Positions 30,677-39,756 of a stretch of 64,000 bases of DNA are shown here, piece after piece (position 1 is the stretch's first letter; each line of letters starts with the position of its first letter). The position numbers and the translations under genes were made by a program. The stretch is from Allohahella marinimesophila. Its GTDB lineage: Bacteria > Pseudomonadota > Gammaproteobacteria > Pseudomonadales > Oleiphilaceae. A model generated the notes under the pieces. It made no database searches. It saw only the letters and a program-made list of their open reading frames with translations, and had not been told where the DNA came from. The stretch covers positions 1-64,000 of the forward strand of contig NZ_BAABBO010000002.1 in NCBI RefSeq assembly GCF_039538005.1, read 5' to 3'.

Positions 30677-31915
30677 ATGACCCAACTGATACTCCGCAGC
30701 GTCCGCCTGCCGGATAGTCCTCAAAGCACTACTGATCTTCTGATCGAGGATGGCTATTTCGTCAACCACTTCGAAGCCCGTGCCGAGCCTCCGTTGCAGC
30801 GAAACATGAACGGGCGCCTCGTGCTCCCTGGCCTGATCGAAACCCATATCCATCTCGACAAGGCCTGCATCATGGATCGATGCACGCTGCACGATGGCAC
30901 ACTGGCAGAAGCCATCAGCCAGACGAGCAAGGCCAAGGCGGCATTCACGGAAGAGGATGTCTACGCTCGGGGCGCATTGGTACTGGACAAGGCCATCATT
31001 CAGGGCACGACCTACATGCGCACCCATGTGGAGATTGATCCTGGAATCGGCCTCACGGGCTTCCACGCCATCAAGCGGCTACAGGCAGATTACGCATGGG
31101 CTCTGGGGCTCGAAATCTGCGCATTCCCCCAGGAGGGCTTGCTCAATAATCCCGGTACAGAAACCCTGCTTTGCCAGGCACTGGATCAGGGGGCGAAGGT
31201 GCTGGGCGGTTGCCCTTACATGGATTCTGATCCTGACGGGCAGATAAGGCGGCTCTTCGAACTTGCTCAGCGCTATGACTGCGATCTGGATCTGCATCTG
31301 GATTTCGATCTCGAACCAGACGGACTGACCGTACCAACCGTTATTCAATGTACCCTCGACTACGGCTGGCAGAACCGTGTCACCATTGGTCATGTCACCA
31401 AGCTCTCCGCACTGCCTCCGGCGCAGTTTGACCCGCTGGCCCTGGCGCTTGCAGAAGCAGGCGTGAATGTCACGGCACTGCCAAGCACTGATCTGTTCCT
31501 CGGTGGCAGGAACGCCACTCATGACATTCCTCGCGGCGTTGCACCGCTGGCCAGGCTGCATGCCTGTGGTGTCACCTGTTCGGTCTCCACGAACAATGTC
31601 GGCAATCCATTCACGCCCTACGGTGATCTCTCGTTGATTCGCCAGGCCAATCTGTTTGCCAACGTCAGCCACCTCGGCACGACGGCCGAGCTGTTGCAAT
31701 GTCTGGACTGGGTTTCCACTGAATCGGCCCGCATTCTGCGCCTGAGCGACTATGGCCTGTCGCCGGGCTGTCGAGCAGATTTTATCGTGCTGGACGCGGA
31801 AACGCCTGCGGCGGTCATCGCTGAAATCGGTCAGCCTCTGATGGGCTTCAAGGCGGGGCGACAGACCTTTCAGCGAAGTGCTCCAGAGATCCTCAGACCC
31901 GAGGCCGCATCCTGA
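30677..31915 (+). CDS. Cytosine-deaminase-like amidohydrolase
   Basis: The 412-residue protein has the metal motif LIETHIHLDKA, a central LDLHLDFDLEP, TIGHVTKL, and a C-terminal VSTNNVGNPFTPYGDLSL. In CodA and AtzC the last region carries a metal-binding Asp (HDD or SDN); here it is Asn-Asn, as also seen in a subfamily annotated as cytosine deaminase-like. It probably hydrolyses a cyclic C-N bond in a nucleobase or hydantoin-type ring. It is the first gene of the catabolic cluster, convergent with the racemase-like gene. Confidence 0.75.
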   Translation: MTQLILRSVRLPDSPQSTTDLLIEDGYFVNHFEARAEPPLQRNMNGRLVLPGLIETHIHLDKACIMDRCTLHDGTLAEAISQTSKAKAAFTEEDVYARGALVLDKAIIQGTTYMRTHVEIDPGIGLTGFHAIKRLQADYAWALGLEICAFPQEGLLNNPGTETLLCQALDQGAKVLGGCPYMDSDPDGQIRRLFELAQRYDCDLDLHLDFDLEPDGLTVPTVIQCTLDYGWQNRVTIGHVTKLSALPPAQFDPLALALAEAGVNVTALPSTDLFLGGRNATHDIPRGVAPLARLHACGVTCSVSTNNVGNPFTPYGDLSLIRQANLFANVSHLGTTAELLQCLDWVSTESARILRLSDYGLSPGCRADFIVLDAETPAAVIAEIGQPLMGFKAGRQTFQRSAPEILRPEAAS

Positions 31916-31934
31916 GCCAGTGCATGGTCAGGGA

Positions 31935-32666
31935 TTAGTGGCCAAAGCGCGCCAGGTCACCGATAAACGGCTTGGGGATCGGCGGCGCAAGGTCGCCTTT
32001 CTTGCTGGTCTTCAATCCAATGGCGACCAACGCTTCGGCCCATTTGACGGCAACAGTCACACCATCGATTACCGGCACTCCGAGTTCGTCCTGCAGTCTG
32101 GCGCAGAGGTCCGTCATGCCAGCGCAGCCGATAACGATCGCCCCTGAACGGTCAGCCGTGAGTGCGTGACGGCAACTATCCAGAATGATGCGGTAACTAT
32201 CGTATTCAGCCTCCTCAAGGTCGAGCACGGCCACATTGCTACCGTGAACGCCACGGCAGAACTTCGCCATCCCATAGGTATGCGTCAGGTGTTCAGCGAT
32301 GATGCAGGACCGTTCAAGCGTTGTGACCACTGAAAAGCCGGTAGCCAGAAGACTGGCCGTGTGCATGGCCGCTTCGGCAATACCAATCACGGGTCCGGTT
32401 GCCAGCTCACGCGCCGCAAGCAGCCCAGGGTCACCGAAACAGGCAATCACATAGGCATCGATGCCCTCGGACTCGCCTGTGCGGATCTCGTCAAGTATGC
32501 CGACGACACTGAGTGCTTCATCGTAGTGCCCTTCGATAGACACGGGGCCGTTCCGGGGACTCACGGCAATGATGTCGGTGCCCGCGGCGGCGACCATGCG
32601 CGCTGCCGCACCGATCTTATCGGTCATGGACAGCGTCACGTTTGGGTTGATGACCTTGATTTTCAT
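31935..32666 (-). CDS. Hydantoin/allantoin racemase-like protein (Asp/Glu racemase superfamily)
   Basis: From ATG 32666 the 243-residue protein begins KIKVINPNVTLSMTDKI. It carries both catalytic cysteines of the family, in YVIACFGDPGL and AIVIGCAGMTDL, placed for two-base racemisation. It probably interconverts enantiomers of a 5-substituted hydantoin or allantoin. It is the last gene of the ABC-amidohydrolase operon, 10 bases after the preceding gene. Confidence 0.85.
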   Translation of the reverse strand: MKIKVINPNVTLSMTDKIGAAARMVAAAGTDIIAVSPRNGPVSIEGHYDEALSVVGILDEIRTGESEGIDAYVIACFGDPGLLAARELATGPVIGIAEAAMHTASLLATGFSVVTTLERSCIIAEHLTHTYGMAKFCRGVHGSNVAVLDLEEAEYDSYRIILDSCRHALTADRSGAIVIGCAGMTDLCARLQDELGVPVIDGVTVAVKWAEALVAIGLKTSKKGDLAPPIPKPFIGDLARFGH

Positions 32667-32676
32667 AGTGTGCGCA

Positions 32677-34215
32677 TCAGACCTGTGACGACGGGGCATA
32701 GAACGGTTCGCGCTTCTCCCCATCCAGGTAACCCTCATAGAACTTCTTAACGTGCGGGAAGACGGCTTTCGCAAGGTGAATGCGCTGCTCTTCTTCTGCG
32801 GTCCGAGGCTTCGATAGCTGCTCCGCGATCTCATTGAGTACCTGGTCGCGATCGACCCTTGTAAAGCGGCCGTTGTCGTAGATCACTTCTCCCCCGACGA
32901 CGGTCTTGTCGACCGACTGGGTTTTGGCACGCTGCATGATCGAATCGAGGATCGGAATCTGGTCATCCTGATAAGGCCAGAGAGCCTTGCGGTGATCGAT
33001 GACGACGAAGTCAGCCATCCGGCCAGGATCGAGACGGCCGATGTCCTTACCGAATGGGGTCGTCATCGCGCCGTGTTCCGTTGCCATGCGCAGCACCTGT
33101 GGGCCGGTCGGCACGACGTCATCCATGCCGGGCACGCGATGGGCGCGCAATACCAGACGCATTTCCTGCAGCATGTCGCGGTCTTCATTGATGCCAGCCT
33201 CATCCAGACCGATGCCGACTGTCATGCCGTGTTTTTCGAAGGCGTTGAGCGGCGCAACGCCGCTGCGCAAGCGGAAGTTCGAACTGCAGTTGTGACAGAT
33301 ACAAACGCCATGCTGAGCGGCAATTTCGATGTCTTCTTCTGTGAGCCAAACGCCATGGCCCAAGGTCAGGCGGGGACTGAGGATGCCCAGCTTGCCGAGA
33401 TGCTTGAGTGCAGTCGTGCCGGTTCGGCGACGCGCATATTCTTTCTGATAGGCGGTTTCGACCAGGTGCATGTGCATCGGTGCATCATCCCGCAGCGAGC
33501 GCTCTTCCAGTGCGCTGAGGGCATTGTCGGAACACCAATGCAGGTTGGCCGGTGCAAGCTGGATGCGGGTGCGAGTCTGGCCTTCATTCTCCGCGACGAG
33601 GTTGTCGTAGAGGGCAAGATTATCAGCAAATGGAATCGCCTGTTTCTTCAGGTGTTCTGCGACCGAAGCCTGAAGGTCGGCAGGCAGCCGGGCGACGAAG
33701 GCTTCGTCAGATTCATAGACGAGCCGGTTTTGCTCCCGAACGGCATAACAGTAGGAGGCTCGCATACCGACATCACGATAGGCATTGACGACCTGCAGGG
33801 CCGCTTTGTTGATCTGTTCGAGCGGCCCGGGCATCCAGCCATGAATATGCTGAACCGTGGTGATACCGGAGGCGATCATTTCGAAGGCTGAATAGAGCGT
33901 ATCGAGATACTTGTCGATATCCCGTGCCGACATACGGCTGGCGAACCACAGTTCGAGCGGATGATCCGGTGACCCCAATTGCAAGGGCGTCACACCGACG
34001 TGGTGATGCGCATTGACGAAACCTGGCAGAATGATGTGATCGTCAGAACCGATCACTTCGGCAGAAGGGTATTTTGCTTCGATCTCTGCCAGCGGACCGA
34101 TATCGACGATCACGCCGTCACGCTGGAACAGCGCGCCATTTTCGAGCACATCGGCGCGGTCGCGATCGATGGCGCCACGGACTATCCATTTCGCCTTGAA
34201 GATTGATTCTTTCAT
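32677..34215 (-). CDS. Atz/Trz-type amidohydrolase (aminohydrolase)
   Basis: The 512-residue protein has VNAHHHVGVTPL (HxH), MHMHLVETAYQ, LGHGVWLTEEDI and GIGLDEAGINEDRDM (Asp), a complete metal site of the subtype III amidohydrolases that deaminate heterocycles such as 8-oxoguanine, guanine or triazines. The C-terminal ~60 residues after the barrel form an extra helical tail. It follows the ABC permease gene by 57 bases, suggesting that it acts on the imported compound. Confidence 0.85.
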   Translation of the reverse strand: MKESIFKAKWIVRGAIDRDRADVLENGALFQRDGVIVDIGPLAEIEAKYPSAEVIGSDDHIILPGFVNAHHHVGVTPLQLGSPDHPLELWFASRMSARDIDKYLDTLYSAFEMIASGITTVQHIHGWMPGPLEQINKAALQVVNAYRDVGMRASYCYAVREQNRLVYESDEAFVARLPADLQASVAEHLKKQAIPFADNLALYDNLVAENEGQTRTRIQLAPANLHWCSDNALSALEERSLRDDAPMHMHLVETAYQKEYARRRTGTTALKHLGKLGILSPRLTLGHGVWLTEEDIEIAAQHGVCICHNCSSNFRLRSGVAPLNAFEKHGMTVGIGLDEAGINEDRDMLQEMRLVLRAHRVPGMDDVVPTGPQVLRMATEHGAMTTPFGKDIGRLDPGRMADFVVIDHRKALWPYQDDQIPILDSIMQRAKTQSVDKTVVGGEVIYDNGRFTRVDRDQVLNEIAEQLSKPRTAEEEQRIHLAKAVFPHVKKFYEGYLDGEKREPFYAPSSQV

Positions 34216-34272
34216 AGAAGCTTCGCTCGATTTGATAGAAACATTGAGAAATCCATGACAGGGGCCTCTCGC

Positions 34273-35244
34273 CTACTTGCGTCCTTCCTGATCGATCCAC
34301 CACAGGAGACGCTTCTGTACGATGCGCAGTAGCTGATCCAGCAGGAAGCCGAGCAGACCGATGAGGGTCATGCTGAAGAACACCAGCGATGAGTTGAAGG
34401 TATTGCGCGCCATCATGACGATCTGCCCCAGGCCGCTGCCAACGCCCACAGCCTCTGCGATGAGAACGACCATCCAGGCGGCAAAGAGGTTCAGCCGCAA
34501 GGTCATGAACAATCCTGGCAGGATCGACGGCAGGATCACCCTGGTATACATCTGGCGCTTGGTGGCGCCCATGATGCGGGCCACCTGTATGTAGTTGGCT
34601 GGCACGTTGTCGATCTGATTCAGGGTGGCCAGCACGATGATGAAATACACCGAGACGAAGACCATGAAAATGGCCGGCGTATTGCCGATGCCGAACAGGA
34701 AGATGGCGATGGGCAACCATGCCACTGGAGAGATCGGTGCCAGCAATGTAATGGTCGGCAGAGTCAGGTTGCCGAAGATGCGGTTGTAACGGTTCAGCAG
34801 GCCGGTAGCGACTGCGAGTGCGAAACCGATTCCCAGACCAACCACCACGCGCATAGTGGTCCAGAGAATGACCGCCAGAACACCCAGCACACTGGCGCCC
34901 GTGTCATCGGAACCGACAATGTTGCCGCGGTCGAAGAACTTGAACTGCTCCGGAAGGTTGGATAGAAAGATGTGCGGCGGTGGCATGAGCAGTGGGTCCG
35001 CCCAGCCGACGTACCAGCAGAACTCCCAGAGACCGGCGAAAATGCCGACTGACAGCAGCCACCAGCAGGCGGTTTCGACTCTCGACTTCATTTTCCCTGA
35101 CAGTCCACCGAGTATTTTTCTCGGACGAGCTGGCGCGCTGGTGACGGGCGTCACATCGGGGCCGGTGGCCGGATGTGTCGCCGTCGGAGAGGCATAACCT
35201 TCATCGCTGCTTTTCATGGGGGCTTCCGTTGTTGAACGGCTCAC
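34273..35244 (-). CDS. NitT/TauT-type ABC transporter permease
   Basis: The 323-residue protein has a ~65-residue hydrophilic N-terminus, then six hydrophobic helices with the EAA loop (QVARIMGATKRQMYTRVILP) typical of SsuC/TauC/ThiX permeases. The GTG at 35244 overlaps the ATPase stop (GTGA); ATG 35217 is an alternative. It forms the membrane channel of the importer. Confidence 0.9.
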   Translation of the reverse strand: MSRSTTEAPMKSSDEGYASPTATHPATGPDVTPVTSAPARPRKILGGLSGKMKSRVETACWWLLSVGIFAGLWEFCWYVGWADPLLMPPPHIFLSNLPEQFKFFDRGNIVGSDDTGASVLGVLAVILWTTMRVVVGLGIGFALAVATGLLNRYNRIFGNLTLPTITLLAPISPVAWLPIAIFLFGIGNTPAIFMVFVSVYFIIVLATLNQIDNVPANYIQVARIMGATKRQMYTRVILPSILPGLFMTLRLNLFAAWMVVLIAEAVGVGSGLGQIVMMARNTFNSSLVFFSMTLIGLLGFLLDQLLRIVQKRLLWWIDQEGRK

Positions 35245-36050
35245 GCCGTATGGCTACCGGTTTCGCTGCGCTGTTGATCGGCGAAGGCCCGATCGACTTC
35301 ATCCGCCAGCAGTTCGGATAGTTCGTCCTGCAAGGCATGGAAGGCTGGATCGCGCGGACTGCGCGGGCGTTCGAGATCGACGCGAATATCTTTTTTCACC
35401 CGGCCAGGACGCGAGGTGAAGACGATGATGCGGTCGGCCAGCGAAATGGCTTCATCGATGGAATGGGTCACGAGAATGATTGACGCCCCGCTATCCCGCC
35501 AGATCTGTAGCAGGAAGTCCTGCATCTTGGTACGCGTCTGCACATCCAGCGCAGCAAAGGGTTCGTCCATCATCAGGACCTTTGGCTGCATGGCGAGGGC
35601 CCGCGCGACGGCGACCCGCTGGCGCATGCCACCGGAGAGTTCATCCGGCCGCTTGTCGAGCATGTCGCCAAGGCCGACCTTCTTCATGATCTTGCTGGCG
35701 GCTTCACGCCGCAATCCCGGCCCCATGCCACGCAGACCGAGGCCGAAGGTCACGTTGTCTGAGAGGGTCAGCCATGGATAGAGCGAGGCCTCCTGGAAAA
35801 TCATGCCGCGATCGGAGTCGGGCCCGGTCACCGGCAGCTTGTCGCACTCGATGGTGCCGGAACTCGTCGACTCGAGCCCGGCAATCATGTACAGCAAGGT
35901 GCTCTTGCCACAGCCGGACGGCCCCAGCAGAACGATGAACTCGCCACGCTCTACTTCAAATGACAGGTCGTCCAGTGCCAGCAATGGTGATGCGCTATCA
36001 GGGTTCCAGACTTTCGATACCTGATGGCAGGAAACAGCGGGAACAGCCAT
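35241..36050 (-). CDS. NitT/TauT-type ABC transporter ATP-binding protein
   Basis: The 269-residue protein has Walker A GPSGCGKST, signature LSGGMRQRVAVARAL, Walker B LMMDEPFAALD and the H-loop VTHSIDEA. ATG 36050 has AGGA upstream; a TTG at 36080 would extend into the binding-protein gene. It powers uptake with the permease at 34273 and the binding protein at 36073. Confidence 0.9.
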   Translation of the reverse strand: MAVPAVSCHQVSKVWNPDSASPLLALDDLSFEVERGEFIVLLGPSGCGKSTLLYMIAGLESTSSGTIECDKLPVTGPDSDRGMIFQEASLYPWLTLSDNVTFGLGLRGMGPGLRREAASKIMKKVGLGDMLDKRPDELSGGMRQRVAVARALAMQPKVLMMDEPFAALDVQTRTKMQDFLLQIWRDSGASIILVTHSIDEAISLADRIIVFTSRPGRVKKDIRVDLERPRSPRDPAFHALQDELSELLADEVDRAFADQQRSETGSHTA

Positions 36051-36072
36051 GGATTCAGTCCTGTGTTGGTGA

Positions 36073-37131
36073 TCAGGCAATGCCAGCTGATGTCAGCTTG
36101 AGGCTGTCGTACAAAGGCTGGTTCTCCGCAATGACCTGCTCCAGCAGCGTCCAGTCGATGGCCTTGTCATCCGGAATCTTCTTGACGTAACCCAGCTCCT
36201 TGAGTGACTCACCGCGCGCTAAAATGAAAGATGTCTGATCGCGCTGATCGATCTTGACCGGCTGCTTGTTCTTCGCATCCCGTGCGGCTTCCATCGACGT
36301 CTTGTAGTACCGGCCTACGGTGGCCTTCAGGGCTGCTTCCGGATCGGCTTCGACCTGGCTTTGTGCGACTAAGAGGGCCTTGATGACGGCTTTGACAGCT
36401 CCCGGATTCTTTTCCAGCAGCGGAGTTCTTACCGCCAGTACGCAATCCGAATATTCCGATCCGTAGAGATCTGTTCCGTCTGAAATGATCGTTGCGCCCT
36501 TTCGCGAAGCGAGCGACTGCGAGGCGTATGGCTCGATGTGGCACATCGAATCGATGGCACCGCTGATGAAGGCCTGTGCCATCTCAGGCGAGGTGTTGAA
36601 GTAACGCACATCGACATCCTTGAAGCTCATGCCAGCCTTTTTCAGATAGTCGAACGGCAACACTTCCAGTGTATCGGCCTGGAAAGTGCCGAGCGTTTTG
36701 CCGCGCAGATCCGCGGCACTCTTGATGCCTTCCGCAGCGACGATCATGCACCCTTCGACACCACCTCCGGCGACAATCTTCACTGGCGCGCCGGCGTCGT
36801 AGAGCGTTATGAAATTGGAATAGGGGATCATCGACATTTCGACGATGCCGGCGCCGAACAGCGTTGCGATATCAGCGTTGGACGGTGTGACTACGAAATC
36901 AAGTTCGACGCCATCATCCTTTGCCAGATTGCGCTCTTTAACGAGGAACAGCCCCAGGTTACAGAAACCAGTACCGTGCGTCGTCTTGATCATAGTGGAG
37001 CTGGCAGCCCATGAGGCAGTGGGGTTTAGCGCAGCGGCGAAACCCATGGGCAGCAATGCCGCAACGCCAGTCATGGACGCGCCCTTCAAGAAATTGCGGC
37101 GAGACTTCAGCAACTCTTCGACGTTCTGCAT
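36073..37131 (-). CDS. NMT1/SsuA-like substrate-binding protein with Tat signal
   Basis: From ATG 37131 the 352-residue protein has a twin-arginine signal (KSRRNFLKGAS, then a hydrophobic stretch to AAALNPTASWA), so it is exported folded. The mature part matches the NMT1/THI5 or SsuA fold (FVVTPSNADIATLFGAGIVEMSM, DLRGKTLGTF, AFISGAIDSMCHIEPY). It is the first gene of the minus operon; the ligand is probably a heterocycle related to the amidohydrolase substrate. Confidence 0.88.
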   Translation of the reverse strand: MQNVEELLKSRRNFLKGASMTGVAALLPMGFAAALNPTASWAASSTMIKTTHGTGFCNLGLFLVKERNLAKDDGVELDFVVTPSNADIATLFGAGIVEMSMIPYSNFITLYDAGAPVKIVAGGGVEGCMIVAAEGIKSAADLRGKTLGTFQADTLEVLPFDYLKKAGMSFKDVDVRYFNTSPEMAQAFISGAIDSMCHIEPYASQSLASRKGATIISDGTDLYGSEYSDCVLAVRTPLLEKNPGAVKAVIKALLVAQSQVEADPEAALKATVGRYYKTSMEAARDAKNKQPVKIDQRDQTSFILARGESLKELGYVKKIPDDKAIDWTLLEQVIAENQPLYDSLKLTSAGIA

Positions 37132-37653
37132 ATAGTTTCCATGCCTATCACACATAGCGAACTCCAATCATCAGAAATGAATAGTGGGAAAACATTGCGC
37201 CTCGACGAGAGCGAGTTGCATCTGTCACAAGCCCTGCTCTTGCCCTCTGACGTGCTCGAGGTGGCTGTGTGCTTGCGTTGTTCTGGCCAGAGCAAGCGTC
37301 ATGCCATGAGTTCACACGCCTGGAGCGCTGCCTTGGACGCAAATCGCATCAAGCCCAGTGCAGTAACGGCTTAACCCGCATATTCATGCGAATAAATTGT
37401 CCACAATTCTCTAGTTTTATGTGTGCATAACGAAATTTTATTTTGCACTTTAATCGTGCAAAGCAGGCAGGCAACATCCTGAATTGGTGCATTAACTGGA
37501 CTCATCTCTGATCTGGCCAATGATTTATACCGAATCGCCTGCGAAGCGCTCGCCCACGGCTCGCAGCAATTGCTGACAGTATTGTGTACAAAATTATGTG
37601 ATGGCATATTCCTTGCGAACAGAGCTTTCCTAGCGAAGCTACGCGGAGAGCCA
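37132..37653. promoter_or_regulatory. Divergent promoter region of the catabolic cluster
   Basis: About 520 gene-free bases separate the ABC operon from the racemase-like gene. An inverted repeat TTTGCAC-N7-GTGCAAA lies at 37442-37462. GTGTACAAAATTATG at 37583-37597 shares ACAAAATT with the inverted repeat at 40556, so both may be read by the cluster's GntR regulator. No gene or structured RNA was recognised. Confidence 0.5.
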
Positions 37654-38454
37654 ATGCGCATTCTTCTACTCAATGGCAATACCAGTGAAAGCATCACCGA
37701 GGCACTGTTCGCAGAAGCCAGAAGGCATGCTGGCGGGGAAACCGAAATCGTGGCGACGCGGTGCGAACGTGGCGCCAATGTCGTCGCCAGTCGTGCGGCA
37801 GAAGTGGTTGCGGCCAGTGCCATGCTGGAAGCGGTCGCCGCTGTCGATGAGCCATTCGATGCCGTACTGGTCGCAATTTCATTCGACACTGCGGTACAGG
37901 CGTTGCGCGAGCTACTGCCTGTACCGGTAGTCGGCATGACGGAGGCGGCGTGTCACGTCGCGACCATGGTTGGCTCTCGTTTCGGTGTCGTTCTGCCTGG
38001 TGAACGAAACGCTGCCGTCTATCGCGAACGCATCGTTGCCTGCGGCTTCGAGCCGCGCTTCGCCGGCATGCGTGTGGTCGGATCGTCGGCGGCTGCACTC
38101 TATGCCGACCCAGAGAATGCGCTCGAGGCGATCCGCATCGCGGCTCAGGCGCTTGTCGACGAAGACCGTTGCGATGCTGTGATCCTGGCTGGCGCAGCCC
38201 TCGTCGGGCTACATCGAAGAATTCAGGCAGACTGTCCCGTGCCCCTGATCGATGGTATTGCCTGTGGCGTCGGTATGCTGGAGTCGCTGGTCCGCCTGAA
38301 GCTGCCGAAACCGCGGGCAGGCAGTTATGCCGCTCCAGCACCTGCGCAATTGCAGAATATCGACCCGGCACTGGCCGCGCTCTTCGCTTGTCCTGCCGTG
38401 GATAGAACTCACCCTGGTTTCAGAACGGAAGGCGATCATGACCATGAATACTGA
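37654..38454 (+). CDS. Asp/Glu/hydantoin-racemase-like protein lacking both catalytic cysteines
   Basis: The 266-residue protein (ATG 37654, GGAGAG upstream) has the family fold: MRILLLNGNTSESITEAL, ANVVASRAAEVV, PVPVVGMTEAAC and VPLIDGIACGVGM. The first catalytic Cys position reads LVAISFDT (Ser) and the second ILAGAALVG (Ala), whereas the relative at 31935 keeps both. It therefore cannot use the usual two-cysteine racemase mechanism; it may bind ligand, act as a decarboxylase- or lyase-type enzyme, or be degenerate. It overlaps the next gene by 17 bases. Confidence 0.75.
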   Translation: MRILLLNGNTSESITEALFAEARRHAGGETEIVATRCERGANVVASRAAEVVAASAMLEAVAAVDEPFDAVLVAISFDTAVQALRELLPVPVVGMTEAACHVATMVGSRFGVVLPGERNAAVYRERIVACGFEPRFAGMRVVGSSAAALYADPENALEAIRIAAQALVDEDRCDAVILAGAALVGLHRRIQADCPVPLIDGIACGVGMLESLVRLKLPKPRAGSYAAPAPAQLQNIDPALAALFACPAVDRTHPGFRTEGDHDHEY

Positions 38455-39736
38455 AGACAATGTCGATGCGCTTGGGTCCCAGGATCAAGACATCGATTAC
38501 ACCCTATTGGGGCATGACATCATGCAGCGCGCCGAGGTACTTGCGCAGCATACAGAGCAGGCAGGCATGATGACTCGCACCTATCTCACGGCCGCCCATG
38601 TCGCGGCTGCAGCCCAGATAGAGGCCTGGATGCAGGATGCCGGCATGACGGTTCGCCGCGACGCGACAGGTAATGTGATTGGACGCTACGAGGGCACTGA
38701 TCAACACCTTCCGATGCTCATGACGGGCTCGCATTTCGACACGGTTCGTAATGGCGGGAAGTACGATGGACCACTCGGCATACTGCTGCCAATCGCCTGC
38801 ATCGACGCCTGGAACAAGCTGGGCAGGCGCTTTCCCTTTCCAGTCGAAGTGGTGGCGTTCTGCGAAGAAGAAGGTGTCCGCTTCAAGGCGCCACTGCTCG
38901 GTAGTCGTGCCATCACCGGCACCTTTGATTATGCCGTGCTTGATAACCAGGATTCTGACGGCATGACGATGCGCGAGGCGATGACGGCCGAGGGCCTCGA
39001 TCCGGAGTCTCTGCCCAGTGCTGCGATGCCCTCAGACAGTGTTGCCGCCTATCTCGAAATTCACATTGAGCAAGGTCCGGTGCTCCTTGAGGAAAACCTG
39101 GCCCTTGGCGTGGTAACCGCCATCTCCGGTTCAACCCGCTTCATCCTCGAGTTGGAGGGCCTCGCCGGCCACGCCGGCACTGTCCCGATGAGCTCACGGC
39201 ATGACGCCGCCATGGCGGGTGCCGAGATTGCCCTCTACATCGAACGTCGCTGCACGGCTGCAGCGGGTCTGGTGGGCACCGTAGGCCAGTTCAACGTCCC
39301 CAATGGGGCCGGCAATGTCATTCCAGGAAAGGCGGTAATATCCATCGACATTCGCGCAGGTGACGATGCGCTACGCATTGAAGCCGTAGACGACATTCAG
39401 ACCGAGATCACACGCATCACCACACGCCGCGGCGTTCGTCCTCACCTGATAAAAACCTACGAGGCAGCCAGCGTGGCCTGCGCTGACTGGTTACAGGCGC
39501 GACTGGCGGAGTCGATGCAGCGGCATGGCTGCCCCCCTCTCAGCCTGCCATCCGGGGCGGGCCATGATGCCATGATCATTGCCGACATTGCCCCCGTCGC
39601 CATGCTGTTCGTGCGCTGTGGAAATGGTGGCATCAGTCATCATCCTCGCGAAACGATGACAGCGGAAGATGCTGCAATGGCCGCCCAAGTCTTTGCTGAT
39701 TTTGCCGAGAACTTTTCGGTGCCAGATCGTCAATGA
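38438..39736 (+). CDS. M20-family amidohydrolase (N-carbamoyl-L-amino-acid hydrolase/allantoate amidohydrolase type)
   Basis: The 432-residue protein (ATG 38438) has metal-binding GSHFDTVRNGGKYDG, EVVAFCEEEGVRF, EIHIEQGPVL, and the dimerisation-domain motif GLAGHAGTVPMSSRHDA, then LPSGAGHDAM and the late SHHPRE histidine. These enzymes hydrolyse carbamoyl or ureido groups (allantoate, N-carbamoyl amino acids, ureidopropionate). It overlaps the racemase-like gene, so the two are cotranscribed. Confidence 0.88.
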   Translation: MTMNTEDNVDALGSQDQDIDYTLLGHDIMQRAEVLAQHTEQAGMMTRTYLTAAHVAAAAQIEAWMQDAGMTVRRDATGNVIGRYEGTDQHLPMLMTGSHFDTVRNGGKYDGPLGILLPIACIDAWNKLGRRFPFPVEVVAFCEEEGVRFKAPLLGSRAITGTFDYAVLDNQDSDGMTMREAMTAEGLDPESLPSAAMPSDSVAAYLEIHIEQGPVLLEENLALGVVTAISGSTRFILELEGLAGHAGTVPMSSRHDAAMAGAEIALYIERRCTAAAGLVGTVGQFNVPNGAGNVIPGKAVISIDIRAGDDALRIEAVDDIQTEITRITTRRGVRPHLIKTYEAASVACADWLQARLAESMQRHGCPPLSLPSGAGHDAMIIADIAPVAMLFVRCGNGGISHHPRETMTAEDAAMAAQVFADFAENFSVPDRQ

Positions 39737-39756
39737 TTCAGCGGTACATCGATGCT

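Noticed and set aside
32992..33891. Long plus-strand frame of 299 codons
   Set aside because: It is the antisense shadow of the amidohydrolase at 32677-34215, which has all metal-site motifs.
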